Assembly (NCBI RefSeq): GCF_018130545.1
Contig: NZ_JAFCKF010000003.1
Coordinates: 620,001-684,000, forward strand
DNA length: 64,000 bases
Source: Bradyrhizobium tropiciagri
GTDB lineage: Bacteria > Pseudomonadota > Alphaproteobacteria > Rhizobiales > Xanthobacteraceae
Direction of reading: 5' to 3'
Numbering within the stretch: position 1 is the stretch's first letter; each line of letters opens with the position of its first letter. A program made the position numbers and the translations under genes. Under the pieces are notes generated by a model that was given only the letters and a program-made list of their open reading frames with translations, was not told where the DNA came from and did not search any database. Of this stretch, positions 17,035 through 25,804 are shown one piece after another.

Positions 17035-17481
17035 TCAGCCCTTCTTGAGGCGATAGGTCTCGTGGCAGCCGCCGCACTGCTTGCCGATGACGCCGAGCTC
17101 CGCCTTCAGCGTGTCGACATCCTTGATCTTGCCCTTGGAGTCCGCGACGGCCTTGGTAAAGCTGGCGATGTGCTCGCTGAAGCCGGCCTTGTCTTCCCAG
17201 ATCTTCGGCCCGGCCGAGTAATCGCCATCCGTCTTCAGCCCCTTGGAGCTTTCCGGGAACAGCGTCGGCAGCTTCTTGGCGGTGTCTTCGAACTTCGCCA
17301 GCGCGGCGTCGACAGTTGCCTGATCGTAGGGCTTCTCGCCCTTGACCATGGCCCCGAGCGCACCGGCGTTCTTGCCGGTTTCCTTCATCTGGGCCTGAGT
17401 CTGCTTGACCTGCTCCTGGTCGGCCACGACCGCACCGGCACTCAACATCAGCATCGCTGCAACGACGACAATCCGCTTCAT
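17035..17481 (-). CDS. Exported cytochrome c'-type monohaem protein
   Basis: 148 residues with a signal peptide (KRIVVVAAMLMLSAGAVVA). The mature part is a helical bundle with a single haem-c motif CGGCH about ten residues from the C-terminus, the layout of cytochrome c' and cytochrome c-556. Such periplasmic proteins bind NO or carry electrons. ATG 17481 is chosen: GAGGGG lies eight bases before it, and the TTG two codons upstream is less well placed. It stands between two terminators, so it is probably monocistronic. Confidence 0.88.
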   Translation of the reverse strand: MKRIVVVAAMLMLSAGAVVADQEQVKQTQAQMKETGKNAGALGAMVKGEKPYDQATVDAALAKFEDTAKKLPTLFPESSKGLKTDGDYSAGPKIWEDKAGFSEHIASFTKAVADSKGKIKDVDTLKAELGVIGKQCGGCHETYRLKKG

Positions 17482-17549
17482 CGGCAAAACCCCTCAATTC
17501 CGCTCTGTCCCGGTCCGCAGGTACGCGGCCGGCCTGGTTTGCAAAACAC

Positions 17550-17577
17550 CGCAGGCGGAATCTTCATTCCGCCTGCG
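17550..17577. terminator. Terminator of the molybdenum hydroxylase gene
   Basis: A perfect 12-bp stem (17550-17561 with 17566-17577) closed by a CTTC loop. On the minus strand it follows the stop codon at 17586 by eight bases and is followed by GTGTTTTG. Confidence 0.85.
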
Positions 17578-17585
17578 ACAATTTA

Positions 17586-19895
17586 TCAGAGATTATGGCG
17601 GCGCTGTGCCTCGCGGATCGCGATCCAGACCCGCTCCGGCGTGGCCGGCATGTCGACGTGGTCGATGCCGTATTCGCGATGCAGGCCCTCGACGATCGCG
17701 TTGACGACCGCCGGGCACGAGCCGATCGCGCCGGCCTCGCCCGCGCCCTTCACCCCCAGCGGATTGGTGGTGCAGGGCACGTTGTGGGTCTCGAACACGA
17801 AGGACGGCCCGTCGGCGGCGCGCGGCATCGCATAGTCCATGAAGGTGCCGGTGACCAGCTGACCGTCGGTCGGGCTGTACACCGCCTGCTCCATCAGCGC
17901 CTGCCCGATGCCCTGCATCGCGCCGCCATGGACTTGGCCCGCGAGCATCAGCGGATTGAGCGTGACGCCGAAATCGTCGACGATGACATAGCTGACGATC
18001 TTGATGATGCCGGTGGCGGGATCGATCTCGACCTCGGCGAGATGCGTGCCGTTCGGATAGGTGCCGTCGGCGCTGGCGAAGGTCGCGCTCGCATTCATCT
18101 TCGACGTATCGCCGCCGGGACGCTTGGCGAGATCAGCAAAGCTGACCGAGCGGTCGGTGCCGGCGATGCGGATGCGGCCGTCAGCGATCTCGAGGTCGCC
18201 GGTGCCGGCTTCCAGTGCCTGCGCCGCGAGCTCCTTCAGCTTGTTGCCGAGCTCATGCGTCGCCCGCTGCACGCTGACGCCGCCCGACGGGATCGAGGCC
18301 GAGCCGCCGGTGCCGAGCCCGGTTGCGATCTTGTCGGTGTCGCCCTGCAGCACATGGACGCGCTCCGGCGGCACGCCGAACTGCTCGGCGACGATCTGCG
18401 CGTAGGCGGTCTGGTGGCCCTGCCCGCTCGACTGCGTGCCGATCAGGATCGAGATGTCGCCATTGGGATCGAGCGCCACATTGGCGGTCTCCTCGCCCAT
18501 GGTGCCGCAGACCTCGACATAGCTCGCCATGCCGATGCCCCGCACCAGGCCGTCCTTCTTGGCCGCCTTGGCGCGCTTGCCAAACTCCTTCCAATTGGCG
18601 ATCTCCATCGCGCGCTTCATATGCGCGACGAAATCGCCGGAGTCGTAGACCTTGCCGGTCGCCGTCGTGTAGGGCAGCGACTTCGGCGGGATGAAGTTCT
18701 TCCGCCGGATCGCATCCGGCGTCATGCCGAGCTTTCGCGCAGCGGCATCGACCAGCCGCTCGATCACGTAGGCGGCCTCCGGGCGGCCGGCGCCGCGGTA
18801 GGCATCGACCGGCACCGTGTTGGTGAACACAGTACGGACGCGGCAATGGAAGGCCTGGATGTCATAGAGGCCCGGCAGCATGCCGGCGCCGCCATGCGGG
18901 ATATAGGGCGCAAAGGTCGAGAGATAGGCGCCCATGTCGCCCATCAGGTCGACATCCATGCCGAGGAACTTGCCGTCCTCGGCGAGCGCCATCTTCGCGG
19001 TGGTGAGATTATCGCGGCCCTGCGCGTCGCCCATGAAATGGTCGGAGCGCTCGGCGGTCCACTTGACGCTCTTCTTGAGCTTGCGCGCCGCGACCGAGAT
19101 CAGCGCATATTCGCGATAGGGAAACAGCTTGGTGCCAAAGCCGCCGCCGACATCCGGGCAGATCACCCGCATGTTCTCCTTCGGCATCTTCAGGATCATG
19201 TCGCAGAGGATCTCGCGCAGGCGATGGCTGCCCTGGCTGCCGATCGTCAGCGTCAGATGATCCTTCTTGGCGTCGTATTCGGCGACCGCGGCGCGCGTCT
19301 CCATGAAATTGGTGATGACGCGCGGATTGACGATAGTGATCTCGGCCACCGCATGCGCCTTGGCGAATGCGGCCCCGGCAGCGCCCTTGTCGCCGATCGA
19401 GACGTCGAACAGCAGATTGCCGGGCTTGTCCGGCCAGACCTGCGGCGCATCCTTCTTCACCGCATTGACCAACCCTGCCACGGCCGGCAGCGGCGTCCAT
19501 TTGACGTCGATCGCCTCGATCGCGTCGCGGGCGTGATCGACGGTATCGGCGACCACAAAGGCGACGGCGTCGCCGACATGGCGCACCTCATCCTTGGCGA
19601 GGATCGGATAAGGCGGCGCGATGAAGGGATCGGTTTCGAGATTGAACAGGCACGGCAGGCCGCCGAGCTCGGCGACATCGGCCGCGGTCAGGATCAGCGC
19701 CACGCCGGGCATGCCACGGGCCTTGCCGGCATCGATCGTGTAGGTCGCGTGCGCATGCGGCGAGCGCAGCATCAGCGCGTGCAATGCGGGAGACGGTGCG
19801 ACGTCGTCGGTATAGCGGCCCTTGCCGCGAATCAGCGCGTCGTCCTCCTTGCGCCGTACACTTTGTCCGACGCCGAACTTGATAGGAGCTGCCAT
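17586..19895 (-). CDS. Molybdopterin-binding subunit of a xanthine dehydrogenase/CoxL-family hydroxylase (form II type)
   Basis: 769 residues from ATG 19895 (MAAPIKFGVGQSVRRKEDD). The cofactor-binding region has PDVGGGFGTK, the active-site loop reads DAYRGAGRPEAAY, and the catalytic glutamate lies in GVKGAGEAGAIG. AYRGAGR marks form II; true CO dehydrogenases (form I) have AYxCSFR. It therefore probably hydroxylates an aldehyde, purine or other heterocycle rather than CO. The usual FAD (CoxM) and 2Fe-2S (CoxS) subunit genes are absent next to it, which is unusual. A large open frame on the opposite strand is an antisense shadow. Confidence 0.9.
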   Translation of the reverse strand: MAAPIKFGVGQSVRRKEDDALIRGKGRYTDDVAPSPALHALMLRSPHAHATYTIDAGKARGMPGVALILTAADVAELGGLPCLFNLETDPFIAPPYPILAKDEVRHVGDAVAFVVADTVDHARDAIEAIDVKWTPLPAVAGLVNAVKKDAPQVWPDKPGNLLFDVSIGDKGAAGAAFAKAHAVAEITIVNPRVITNFMETRAAVAEYDAKKDHLTLTIGSQGSHRLREILCDMILKMPKENMRVICPDVGGGFGTKLFPYREYALISVAARKLKKSVKWTAERSDHFMGDAQGRDNLTTAKMALAEDGKFLGMDVDLMGDMGAYLSTFAPYIPHGGAGMLPGLYDIQAFHCRVRTVFTNTVPVDAYRGAGRPEAAYVIERLVDAAARKLGMTPDAIRRKNFIPPKSLPYTTATGKVYDSGDFVAHMKRAMEIANWKEFGKRAKAAKKDGLVRGIGMASYVEVCGTMGEETANVALDPNGDISILIGTQSSGQGHQTAYAQIVAEQFGVPPERVHVLQGDTDKIATGLGTGGSASIPSGGVSVQRATHELGNKLKELAAQALEAGTGDLEIADGRIRIAGTDRSVSFADLAKRPGGDTSKMNASATFASADGTYPNGTHLAEVEIDPATGIIKIVSYVIVDDFGVTLNPLMLAGQVHGGAMQGIGQALMEQAVYSPTDGQLVTGTFMDYAMPRAADGPSFVFETHNVPCTTNPLGVKGAGEAGAIGSCPAVVNAIVEGLHREYGIDHVDMPATPERVWIAIREAQRRHNL

Positions 19896-20023
19896 CGTCT
19901 CTCCAATTGCCTTGGTGTGTTTTGCGCATATTGGCGTGGTTGTCCGCGAAGCGCAAACCGCTTTCCGCCGCACGCGGCGCTATCCCGCGGCCGGCTCCTA
20001 TGCATTTGATTTGACAGGTAAAA

Positions 20024-21553
20024 CTATACGCGCCGCAGGGCGAACAGCCAGCCACGGCCGAACAGCGTGAGGATCAGGAAGGCATAGACGAAGACGCCGA
20101 CCACGATCAGCAGCAGCAGGATCATCTCGTCGCGGAAGAACCGCATCGGGGCGAACCACACATAAGCGAAATGCGAGGTCAGCCACAGCGCGAGCGCGAG
20201 CAGCACGCCACACAGCGCGAAGGTGGCAAACGAGCGGATCAGCACGCGATCGAGCGCGAGATAGCCGCGGCGGACCGCAAACATCAGCACCAGCAAGAGA
20301 TTGACCCAGGCCCCGACCGCGGTCGCGAGCGCGAGCCCAACCTGCGCCAGCGAGCCGACCAGCGCGATCTTCAGCGCGACATTGACCGCGACGCCGGTCA
20401 GCGCCGCCTTGACCGGCGTCGCGGTATCCTTGCGGGCATAGAAGGTCGCAACCGCGCTGCGAATCATCACGAAGGGAATGAGGCCAACCGCATAGGCCGC
20501 GAGCGTAGCGCCGGCGCTGGCGGCATCGGCCTTCGAGAACGCGCCGCGGGCAAACATCGCGCGCATGATCGGATCGGCGACCGTCAGGAACGCCGCCACG
20601 AACGGCACCGAGAACAGCAGCGTGAAATCGAAAGCGCGGCGCTGCGCGGCCATCGCGCCGGCGTGATCGTCGGCGGTCAGGCGCCGCGACATCTCCGGCA
20701 GCAGCACGGTGCCGATCGCGATCCCGATCACCCCGATCGGCAATTGATTGAGGCGGTCAGCATAGTAAAGCGCCGACAGTGCGCCGGCGGGCAGGAAGGT
20801 CGCGATGATGGTGTCGGCGAACAGCGCGACCTGGGTTCCCATCGAGCCCAGCGTCGCCGGCCCCAGCGCGCGGAAGAAGGCGCGGACGTCCTCGTCGAGC
20901 CTGAGCGGCGCGAACCGCGGCAGGCCACCATGGCGCGCGAGGTCGCCGGCGAGCAGGAAGAATTGCAGGAAGCCCGAGATCAGCACGCCCCAGGCCGCGG
21001 CGTGGCCGGCACTCGGGAAGAACGCCGCGAGCGCCAGCGTCATCATCATGGCGAGGTTGAGGAAGATCGGCGCTGCGGCAGCGCTGGCGAAGCGATGCAT
21101 CACATTGAGCATGCCGCCGTAGAGCGTCACCAGCGTGATCAGGAGCAGATAAGGAAAGGTGATCCGCGTCAGCTCGATCGCGAGCTTGCGCTGCTCGGCA
21201 TCCTCGGTGAAGCCGGGCGCGAGGATGCTCATCGCCTGCGGCATGAACGCCATCGCCACGATCAGCAGGATCACCTGCGAGGCGAACAGCAGCGTGAAGA
21301 TGCGGTCGGCGAACAGCCGCGCCGACGCCTCGCCCCGCTCACCATGGACATGGGCGTAGGCCGGCACGAAGGCGGCGTTGAAGGCGCCTTCGGCAAAGAT
21401 CGCGCGGAAATGATTGGGCAGCCGCAGCGCCACGAAGAAGGCGTCGGCGACCGGTCCGGCACCGAGGATCGCCGCGAGCATGATGTCGCGTGCGAACCCG
21501 GTGACCCGCGATAGCAGGGTATAGCCGCCGACGGTGAAGATGCGCCCAAGCAT
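20024..21553 (-). CDS. murJ: Lipid II flippase MurJ
   Basis: 509 residues with about 14 predicted membrane segments. The N-terminus (MLGRIFTVGGYTLLSRVTGFARDIMLAAILG) and the loop NFLRAIFAEGAFNAAFVPAY-like stretch at 50-70 are MurJ/MviN features. It moves lipid II across the inner membrane for peptidoglycan synthesis. It is 42 bases after the WbpE-type aminotransferase on the same strand and probably cotranscribed, linking wall precursor export with a nucleotide-sugar pathway. High confidence in family. Confidence 0.93.
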   Translation of the reverse strand: MLGRIFTVGGYTLLSRVTGFARDIMLAAILGAGPVADAFFVALRLPNHFRAIFAEGAFNAAFVPAYAHVHGERGEASARLFADRIFTLLFASQVILLIVAMAFMPQAMSILAPGFTEDAEQRKLAIELTRITFPYLLLITLVTLYGGMLNVMHRFASAAAAPIFLNLAMMMTLALAAFFPSAGHAAAWGVLISGFLQFFLLAGDLARHGGLPRFAPLRLDEDVRAFFRALGPATLGSMGTQVALFADTIIATFLPAGALSALYYADRLNQLPIGVIGIAIGTVLLPEMSRRLTADDHAGAMAAQRRAFDFTLLFSVPFVAAFLTVADPIMRAMFARGAFSKADAASAGATLAAYAVGLIPFVMIRSAVATFYARKDTATPVKAALTGVAVNVALKIALVGSLAQVGLALATAVGAWVNLLLVLMFAVRRGYLALDRVLIRSFATFALCGVLLALALWLTSHFAYVWFAPMRFFRDEMILLLLIVVGVFVYAFLILTLFGRGWLFALRRV

Positions 21554-21595
21554 GGCTGCTTCTAGCGCATCATCACCCTAGGTCAAAATGACGTA

Positions 21596-22747
21596 TCAGG
21601 CCGAAAGCGCGCCGCGCACAGCCGCGATGACGCGGTCCTGGGCCGCCTCGTCGAGATAGGGGTGCATCGGCAAACTGATGACGTCGTCCGAGAGGCTTTC
21701 GCTGGTCGGCAGTCCGCCGTCGGCGACCGGGAAGGTGCCGTAAGCGGTCTGCTGATGCATCGACTTGACGTAGTAGACCGCGGTCGGAACGCCCTGTGCC
21801 TGCAGCGCCGCCGCGAAGGCGGCACGATCGGTCCCCTTCGGCAGGCGAATGGTGTATTGCGCCCACACCGAGGTGCAGCCGGTGGCCAGCCGCGGCACGG
21901 TCACGAGATTGCCGAGCCCGCGCGCATAGCGCTCCGCGACCTGATTTCGCACCGCGACCTCGTCGTCAAAAATCTTCAGCTTCTCGAGCAGGATCGCCGC
22001 CTGCATGGTGTCGAGTCGCCCGGTGAGGCCGAGGCGAACATTGTCGTATTTGTCCGAGCCTTGACCGTGCACGCGGATGCTGCGCAGCGTGTTCGCGAGT
22101 TCGTCGTCATTGGTGAAGATGGCGCCGCCATCGCCGAAGCAGCCGAGCGGCTTTGCCGGGAAGAAGCTGGTCGCCGTCGCAAGCCCGAACGTGCCGAGCT
22201 TGCGGCCCTTGTAGCTGGCGCCAAAGCCCTGGGCAGCGTCGTCGAGCACGAACAGGCCTTCGGCTTCGGCCACCGCAGCCACCGCATCGTGATCGGCGCT
22301 CTGGCCGAACAAATCCACCGGGATGACGGCAACCGGCTTCAGGCCGCGCGTGCGCGCCGTGACGATCCCGCGCTTGAGCGAGTTGACGTCGATATTGAAG
22401 GTCTCCTCGTCGACGTCGACGAACACCGGTGTCGCGCCGGTCAGCGCCACCGCCTCGCCGGTCGCACAGAAAGTGAAGGTCGGGCACAGCACGGCGTCGC
22501 CCGGCCCGACATTCTTAGCCATCAGCACCATCAGAAGCGCGTCGGTGCCGCTGGCGCAGCTCACCACGTGCTTGGCGCCGCTGTAGTCCGCCAGCGCCTT
22601 CTCCAGCGCGAACACTTCCGGCCCATTGACGAACTGGCAATGGTCGAGCACGCGGGCGACCGCGTCATCGACCGATTTGCCGAGCCGCCGGCGCTGCGCG
22701 GCAATGTCGATGAAGGGAACGGGCTCTGGACGCATGTGCTGGTTCAT
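21596..22747 (-). CDS. DegT/DnrJ/EryC1/StrS sugar-nucleotide aminotransferase (WbpE-like)
   Basis: 383 residues, PLP-dependent. The Schiff-base lysine is in ATSFFPAKPLGCFGDGGA, the standard DegT motif, and FVLDDAAQGFGASYKG carries the cofactor aspartate. PDxxDIAAQRR-like N-terminus and the pairing with a WbpB-like dehydrogenase suggest that it aminates a 3-keto UDP-N-acetyl-glucuronic acid. ATG 22747 is chosen; a TTG directly after the upstream stop (22777) would add ten residues. The expected WbpD-type acetyltransferase is not nearby. Confidence 0.85.
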   Translation of the reverse strand: MNQHMRPEPVPFIDIAAQRRRLGKSVDDAVARVLDHCQFVNGPEVFALEKALADYSGAKHVVSCASGTDALLMVLMAKNVGPGDAVLCPTFTFCATGEAVALTGATPVFVDVDEETFNIDVNSLKRGIVTARTRGLKPVAVIPVDLFGQSADHDAVAAVAEAEGLFVLDDAAQGFGASYKGRKLGTFGLATATSFFPAKPLGCFGDGGAIFTNDDELANTLRSIRVHGQGSDKYDNVRLGLTGRLDTMQAAILLEKLKIFDDEVAVRNQVAERYARGLGNLVTVPRLATGCTSVWAQYTIRLPKGTDRAAFAAALQAQGVPTAVYYVKSMHQQTAYGTFPVADGGLPTSESLSDDVISLPMHPYLDEAAQDRVIAAVRGALSA

Positions 22748-22777
22748 GAGGCTCTTCGCGCGAGTTTCAGTTGACAA

Positions 22778-23794
22778 TCAGCCGGCGACGCGGCGCGGCC
22801 CCTTGCGGATCGTCGAGGCGGCAGGCCGGGCCGGCGATTCCAGGCAGCGGATCGCGATCTCGAGGCTGGCGACGCCCTCGTCGCCGGACACCGCCGGCAG
22901 CTTGCCGCTGCGCACGGCATCGAGGAAGGCGATCAGCTCGGCGCGGAGCGGCTCGTCATGACCGACCGGCAGATGACGCATCGAATAGCTGCCGTCCGGC
23001 TTGAAGCCGAAGCATTCGGTGACCTGGCGGGTGAGCAAATCGCCCATCACATATTTGCCGCGGGTCGCGACCGTGACGTTGCGCGCCTTGAACGGCGTCA
23101 GCCAGTTGGTGTTGATGTGGGCGAGCACGCCCGACTCGGTACGGAATTGCAGCAGCGCAATGTCCTCGCGTTCCGCGACCGCGCTCGAGAGCTGCGGCTG
23201 CACCTCGACGATGTCGGACTCGGTGAACCAGCGGATCAGGTCGATGTCGTGCACCGCAAGGTCGATCACGACGCCGACATTGGACATCCGCGGCGGGAAC
23301 GGGCCGACCCGGGTGATTCCGATCGACAGGATGTCCTCGCCCGAGATCGCCTGCTTGATCGCGGCGACCGCCGGATTGAAACGCTCGACATGGCCGACCA
23401 TCAGCGTGACGCCGGCCCGCTCAGCGGCAGCGACGATCTCGCGACCTTCCTCGACCGTGGATGCGACCGGCTTCTCGACCAGGATATGGATGTTGCGCGC
23501 GATGCAGGCGAGCGCGATCTCGTGATGCAAATGGGTGGGAGCCGCGATCGTCACCGCATCGATGCCCTCGGCGAACAACTGATCGAGGGTTTCAAAGGCG
23601 CGGCAGCCGACCAGGTCGATGGCACGGGTGCGGTGTTCCGGAAGCGGATCGACAATGCCGATCAGCAGGACACCGGGCAGTCCGGCCAGCACGCGGGCAT
23701 GGTTGCTGCCCATCACGCCTGCGCCGATCACGCCGACGCGCAATGCGCGGCCGATATCGGCCTTCGCGCCGGCTGCGGACACTTTTGCATTCAT
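22778..23794 (-). CDS. Gfo/Idh/MocA-family NAD(P)-dependent sugar dehydrogenase (WbpB-like)
   Basis: 338 residues. Rossmann motif GVIGAGVMGSNHARV, then HVLVEKP-like catalytic stretch (NIHILVEKPVAST) and a conserved DLAVHDIDL histidine-aspartate segment. The arrangement with a DegT aminotransferase directly downstream matches the WbpB-WbpE pair, which makes 2,3-diamino uronic acids for O-antigen. ATG 23794 begins MNAKVSAAG; the upstream 18 codons are rejected. First gene of a probable three-gene operon (dehydrogenase, aminotransferase, murJ). Confidence 0.8.
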   Translation of the reverse strand: MNAKVSAAGAKADIGRALRVGVIGAGVMGSNHARVLAGLPGVLLIGIVDPLPEHRTRAIDLVGCRAFETLDQLFAEGIDAVTIAAPTHLHHEIALACIARNIHILVEKPVASTVEEGREIVAAAERAGVTLMVGHVERFNPAVAAIKQAISGEDILSIGITRVGPFPPRMSNVGVVIDLAVHDIDLIRWFTESDIVEVQPQLSSAVAEREDIALLQFRTESGVLAHINTNWLTPFKARNVTVATRGKYVMGDLLTRQVTECFGFKPDGSYSMRHLPVGHDEPLRAELIAFLDAVRSGKLPAVSGDEGVASLEIAIRCLESPARPAASTIRKGPRRVAG

Positions 23795-24045
23795 ATCGTA
23801 GACCCCAAGTAACGTTCTGGCGGTTGTCCCGGCTCCTCGGGGAGCCACACCGGCTCCGAGGGAATCAGCACCTAGGCCCCTCTTCCCGATCTGCGCCCTT
23901 GGCGCAAATCACCCCGCTTCGTTGGCAGCCGCTATAGCACGGCGTCACAAATGTGGCGAATGCCAACAACGAAATCCGGACACGTTTTGATTCAAAGAGT
24001 TACATCGCCCCGCGACTCACTTTTGAGCGCGGGAACCCACTCGCC

Positions 24046-25458
24046 TCAGGTGCGCTGATAGTCGTCCTCGATGCGGATGATGTCGTCCTCGCCGAAATAG
24101 CTGCCGGTCTGCACCTCGATCAGCTCGAGCTGAATCTTGCCGGGATTCTCCAGCCGGTGGACCGCGCCGATCGGGATGTAGATCGATTCATTCTCGTGCA
24201 CCGTCTTGATCAGCTCGTTGACGGTGACCTGCGCCGTGCCGCGCACCACGATCCAGTGCTCGGAGCGGTGATGGTGCTTTTGCAGGGACAGCCGCCCGCC
24301 GGGCTTGACGATGATGCGCTTGACCTGGTGGCGATCGCCATTGTCGACCGACTGATAGGAGCCCCAGGGACGATGCACCTTGATGTGGTTCTCGGTCACG
24401 CCGGGAGCGGCCACTTTCAATTTCGCGACCAGCCGCTTCAGGCCGTTGGCGTCGTTCTGGCGCGACACCAGCACGGCGTCCTGGGTCGCGACCACGACGA
24501 GGTCGTCGACGCCTTCAAGCGCGACCAGCGCACGATCGGTCGAGACGTTGCAATTGCGGGAGTCCTCGAACACCGCCGCGCCGCGCGCCGCATTGCCCTG
24601 GCCGTCCTTGTCGGAGAGCTCCCAGACCTGGCGCCACGAGCCGATGTCGGACCAGCCGCACGCCACCGGCACCACCGCGGCATGGGCCGTCTTCTCCATC
24701 ACGGCATAGTCGATCGAGATCGCCTTCGCCGCGCCGAAAGCCGCGGCGTCAAGCTTGTAGAACCCGAGGTCGCGCGTCGCGGACGCAACCGACTGCTCCA
24801 CCGAGGCAACGCTGTCCGCACCGACATTGCGATACTCGTCGAGCAGCACGCCGGCGCGGAACATGAAGTTGCCGCTGTTCCAGAGATAACCCGCGTCGAT
24901 ATAGCCGGCCGCGGTTGCGGCATCCGGCTTCTCGACGAATTTCGCCACCGCACGCACCTCGCCGGCAACCACGTTGCCCGGATTGATGTAGCCGTATTCG
25001 GTGGCGGGCCGTTCCGGCTTGACGCCGAAGGTCACGATGCGCCCGGCCTCTGCGGCCACCAATCCGCCGCGGCACGCGGCGACGAAGGCCGGCGTGTCCC
25101 GCACCAGATGGTCGGCGGCAAGCGCCAGCACGATGGCTTCACTGTCGCGGCTCTGCGCGAACGCCGCCCCCGCCGCGATCGCCGGCCCCGAGTCGCGGCG
25201 CATCGGCTCCAGCAGCACATCGGCTTCGCGGCCGATCTCGGCCAGCTGCTCCAGCACCATGAAGCGATAGGCCTCGTTGGTGATCACGATCGGCCGCTCG
25301 AACAGGGCGGCATCGGAAACCCGCAGCAGCGTTTCCTGGAAGGTCGAGCGCGCCCCGAACAGCGACAGGAACTGCTTCGGATGAACCTCGCGTGACGCCG
25401 GCCACAGCCGCGTGCCCGCGCCGCCACACATGATCAGGGGAATAATTCGTCGATCCAT
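24046..25458 (-). CDS. manC: Mannose-1-phosphate guanylyltransferase / mannose-6-phosphate isomerase
   Basis: 470 residues, the bifunctional type II form. The nucleotidyltransferase domain (~1-290) has IMCGGAGTRLWPASRE and FVEKPDAATAAGYIDAGYLWNSG-like segment in two halves. The C-terminal cupin isomerase domain (~330-470) has the metal-binding QKHHHRSEHW and SIYIPIGAVHRLEN. It makes GDP-mannose for LPS and exopolysaccharide. ATG 25458 has GAGG six bases upstream. Convergent or independent of the neighbours; the region before it is divergent with the flippase-like gene. Confidence 0.93.
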   Translation of the reverse strand: MDRRIIPLIMCGGAGTRLWPASREVHPKQFLSLFGARSTFQETLLRVSDAALFERPIVITNEAYRFMVLEQLAEIGREADVLLEPMRRDSGPAIAAGAAFAQSRDSEAIVLALAADHLVRDTPAFVAACRGGLVAAEAGRIVTFGVKPERPATEYGYINPGNVVAGEVRAVAKFVEKPDAATAAGYIDAGYLWNSGNFMFRAGVLLDEYRNVGADSVASVEQSVASATRDLGFYKLDAAAFGAAKAISIDYAVMEKTAHAAVVPVACGWSDIGSWRQVWELSDKDGQGNAARGAAVFEDSRNCNVSTDRALVALEGVDDLVVVATQDAVLVSRQNDANGLKRLVAKLKVAAPGVTENHIKVHRPWGSYQSVDNGDRHQVKRIIVKPGGRLSLQKHHHRSEHWIVVRGTAQVTVNELIKTVHENESIYIPIGAVHRLENPGKIQLELIEVQTGSYFGEDDIIRIEDDYQRT

Positions 25459-25804
25459 CGATGCCTCAGTCCTGTGTGCAAGGCCTGTCATATCCATCCG
25501 CGGACAGACGCCAAATTGGCCCGGCCGCCGTGGCCGGCGGCCCTGTTACCTGGGAAGCATTATCCGGGCAGTCACGCGCCCCCACGCGTCTGGTCGGATT
25601 TTACCGGTCTTGTAACCTTCCGGTGAGCGGCTGGCCGCCCCCCGTTCCGGCCTGTTTAGCCATCCCTTCGCGCCTGCCGCAATAGGGACCAGTACGGGTA
25701 TTGCCAGATCGGTGCGGAAACCATACCAAGGCGGCGAATTTGGGCGCGCGAAAGCGTTTTGCGCTGTTTTTGACACCTCCTGAAACCTGGCAGCGCGAAC
25801 GGAA
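25459..25804. other. Divergent promoter region between manC and the flippase-like gene
   Basis: No gene in 346 bases. It should contain the promoters of manC (minus) and the flippase-like operon (plus). A TTGACA occurs at 25770-25775, close to the plus-strand start at 25805; no matching -10 was convincing. A GC-rich hairpin lies around GGCCGCCGTGGCCGGCGGCC (about 25521-25543). Confidence 0.5.

Noticed and set aside
17595-20009. An 804-codon open frame on the plus strand
   Set aside because: It is antisense to the molybdenum hydroxylase gene, which has all family motifs. The composition (Arg/Ala/Asp/His-rich, no domains) is that of a GC-rich shadow frame.
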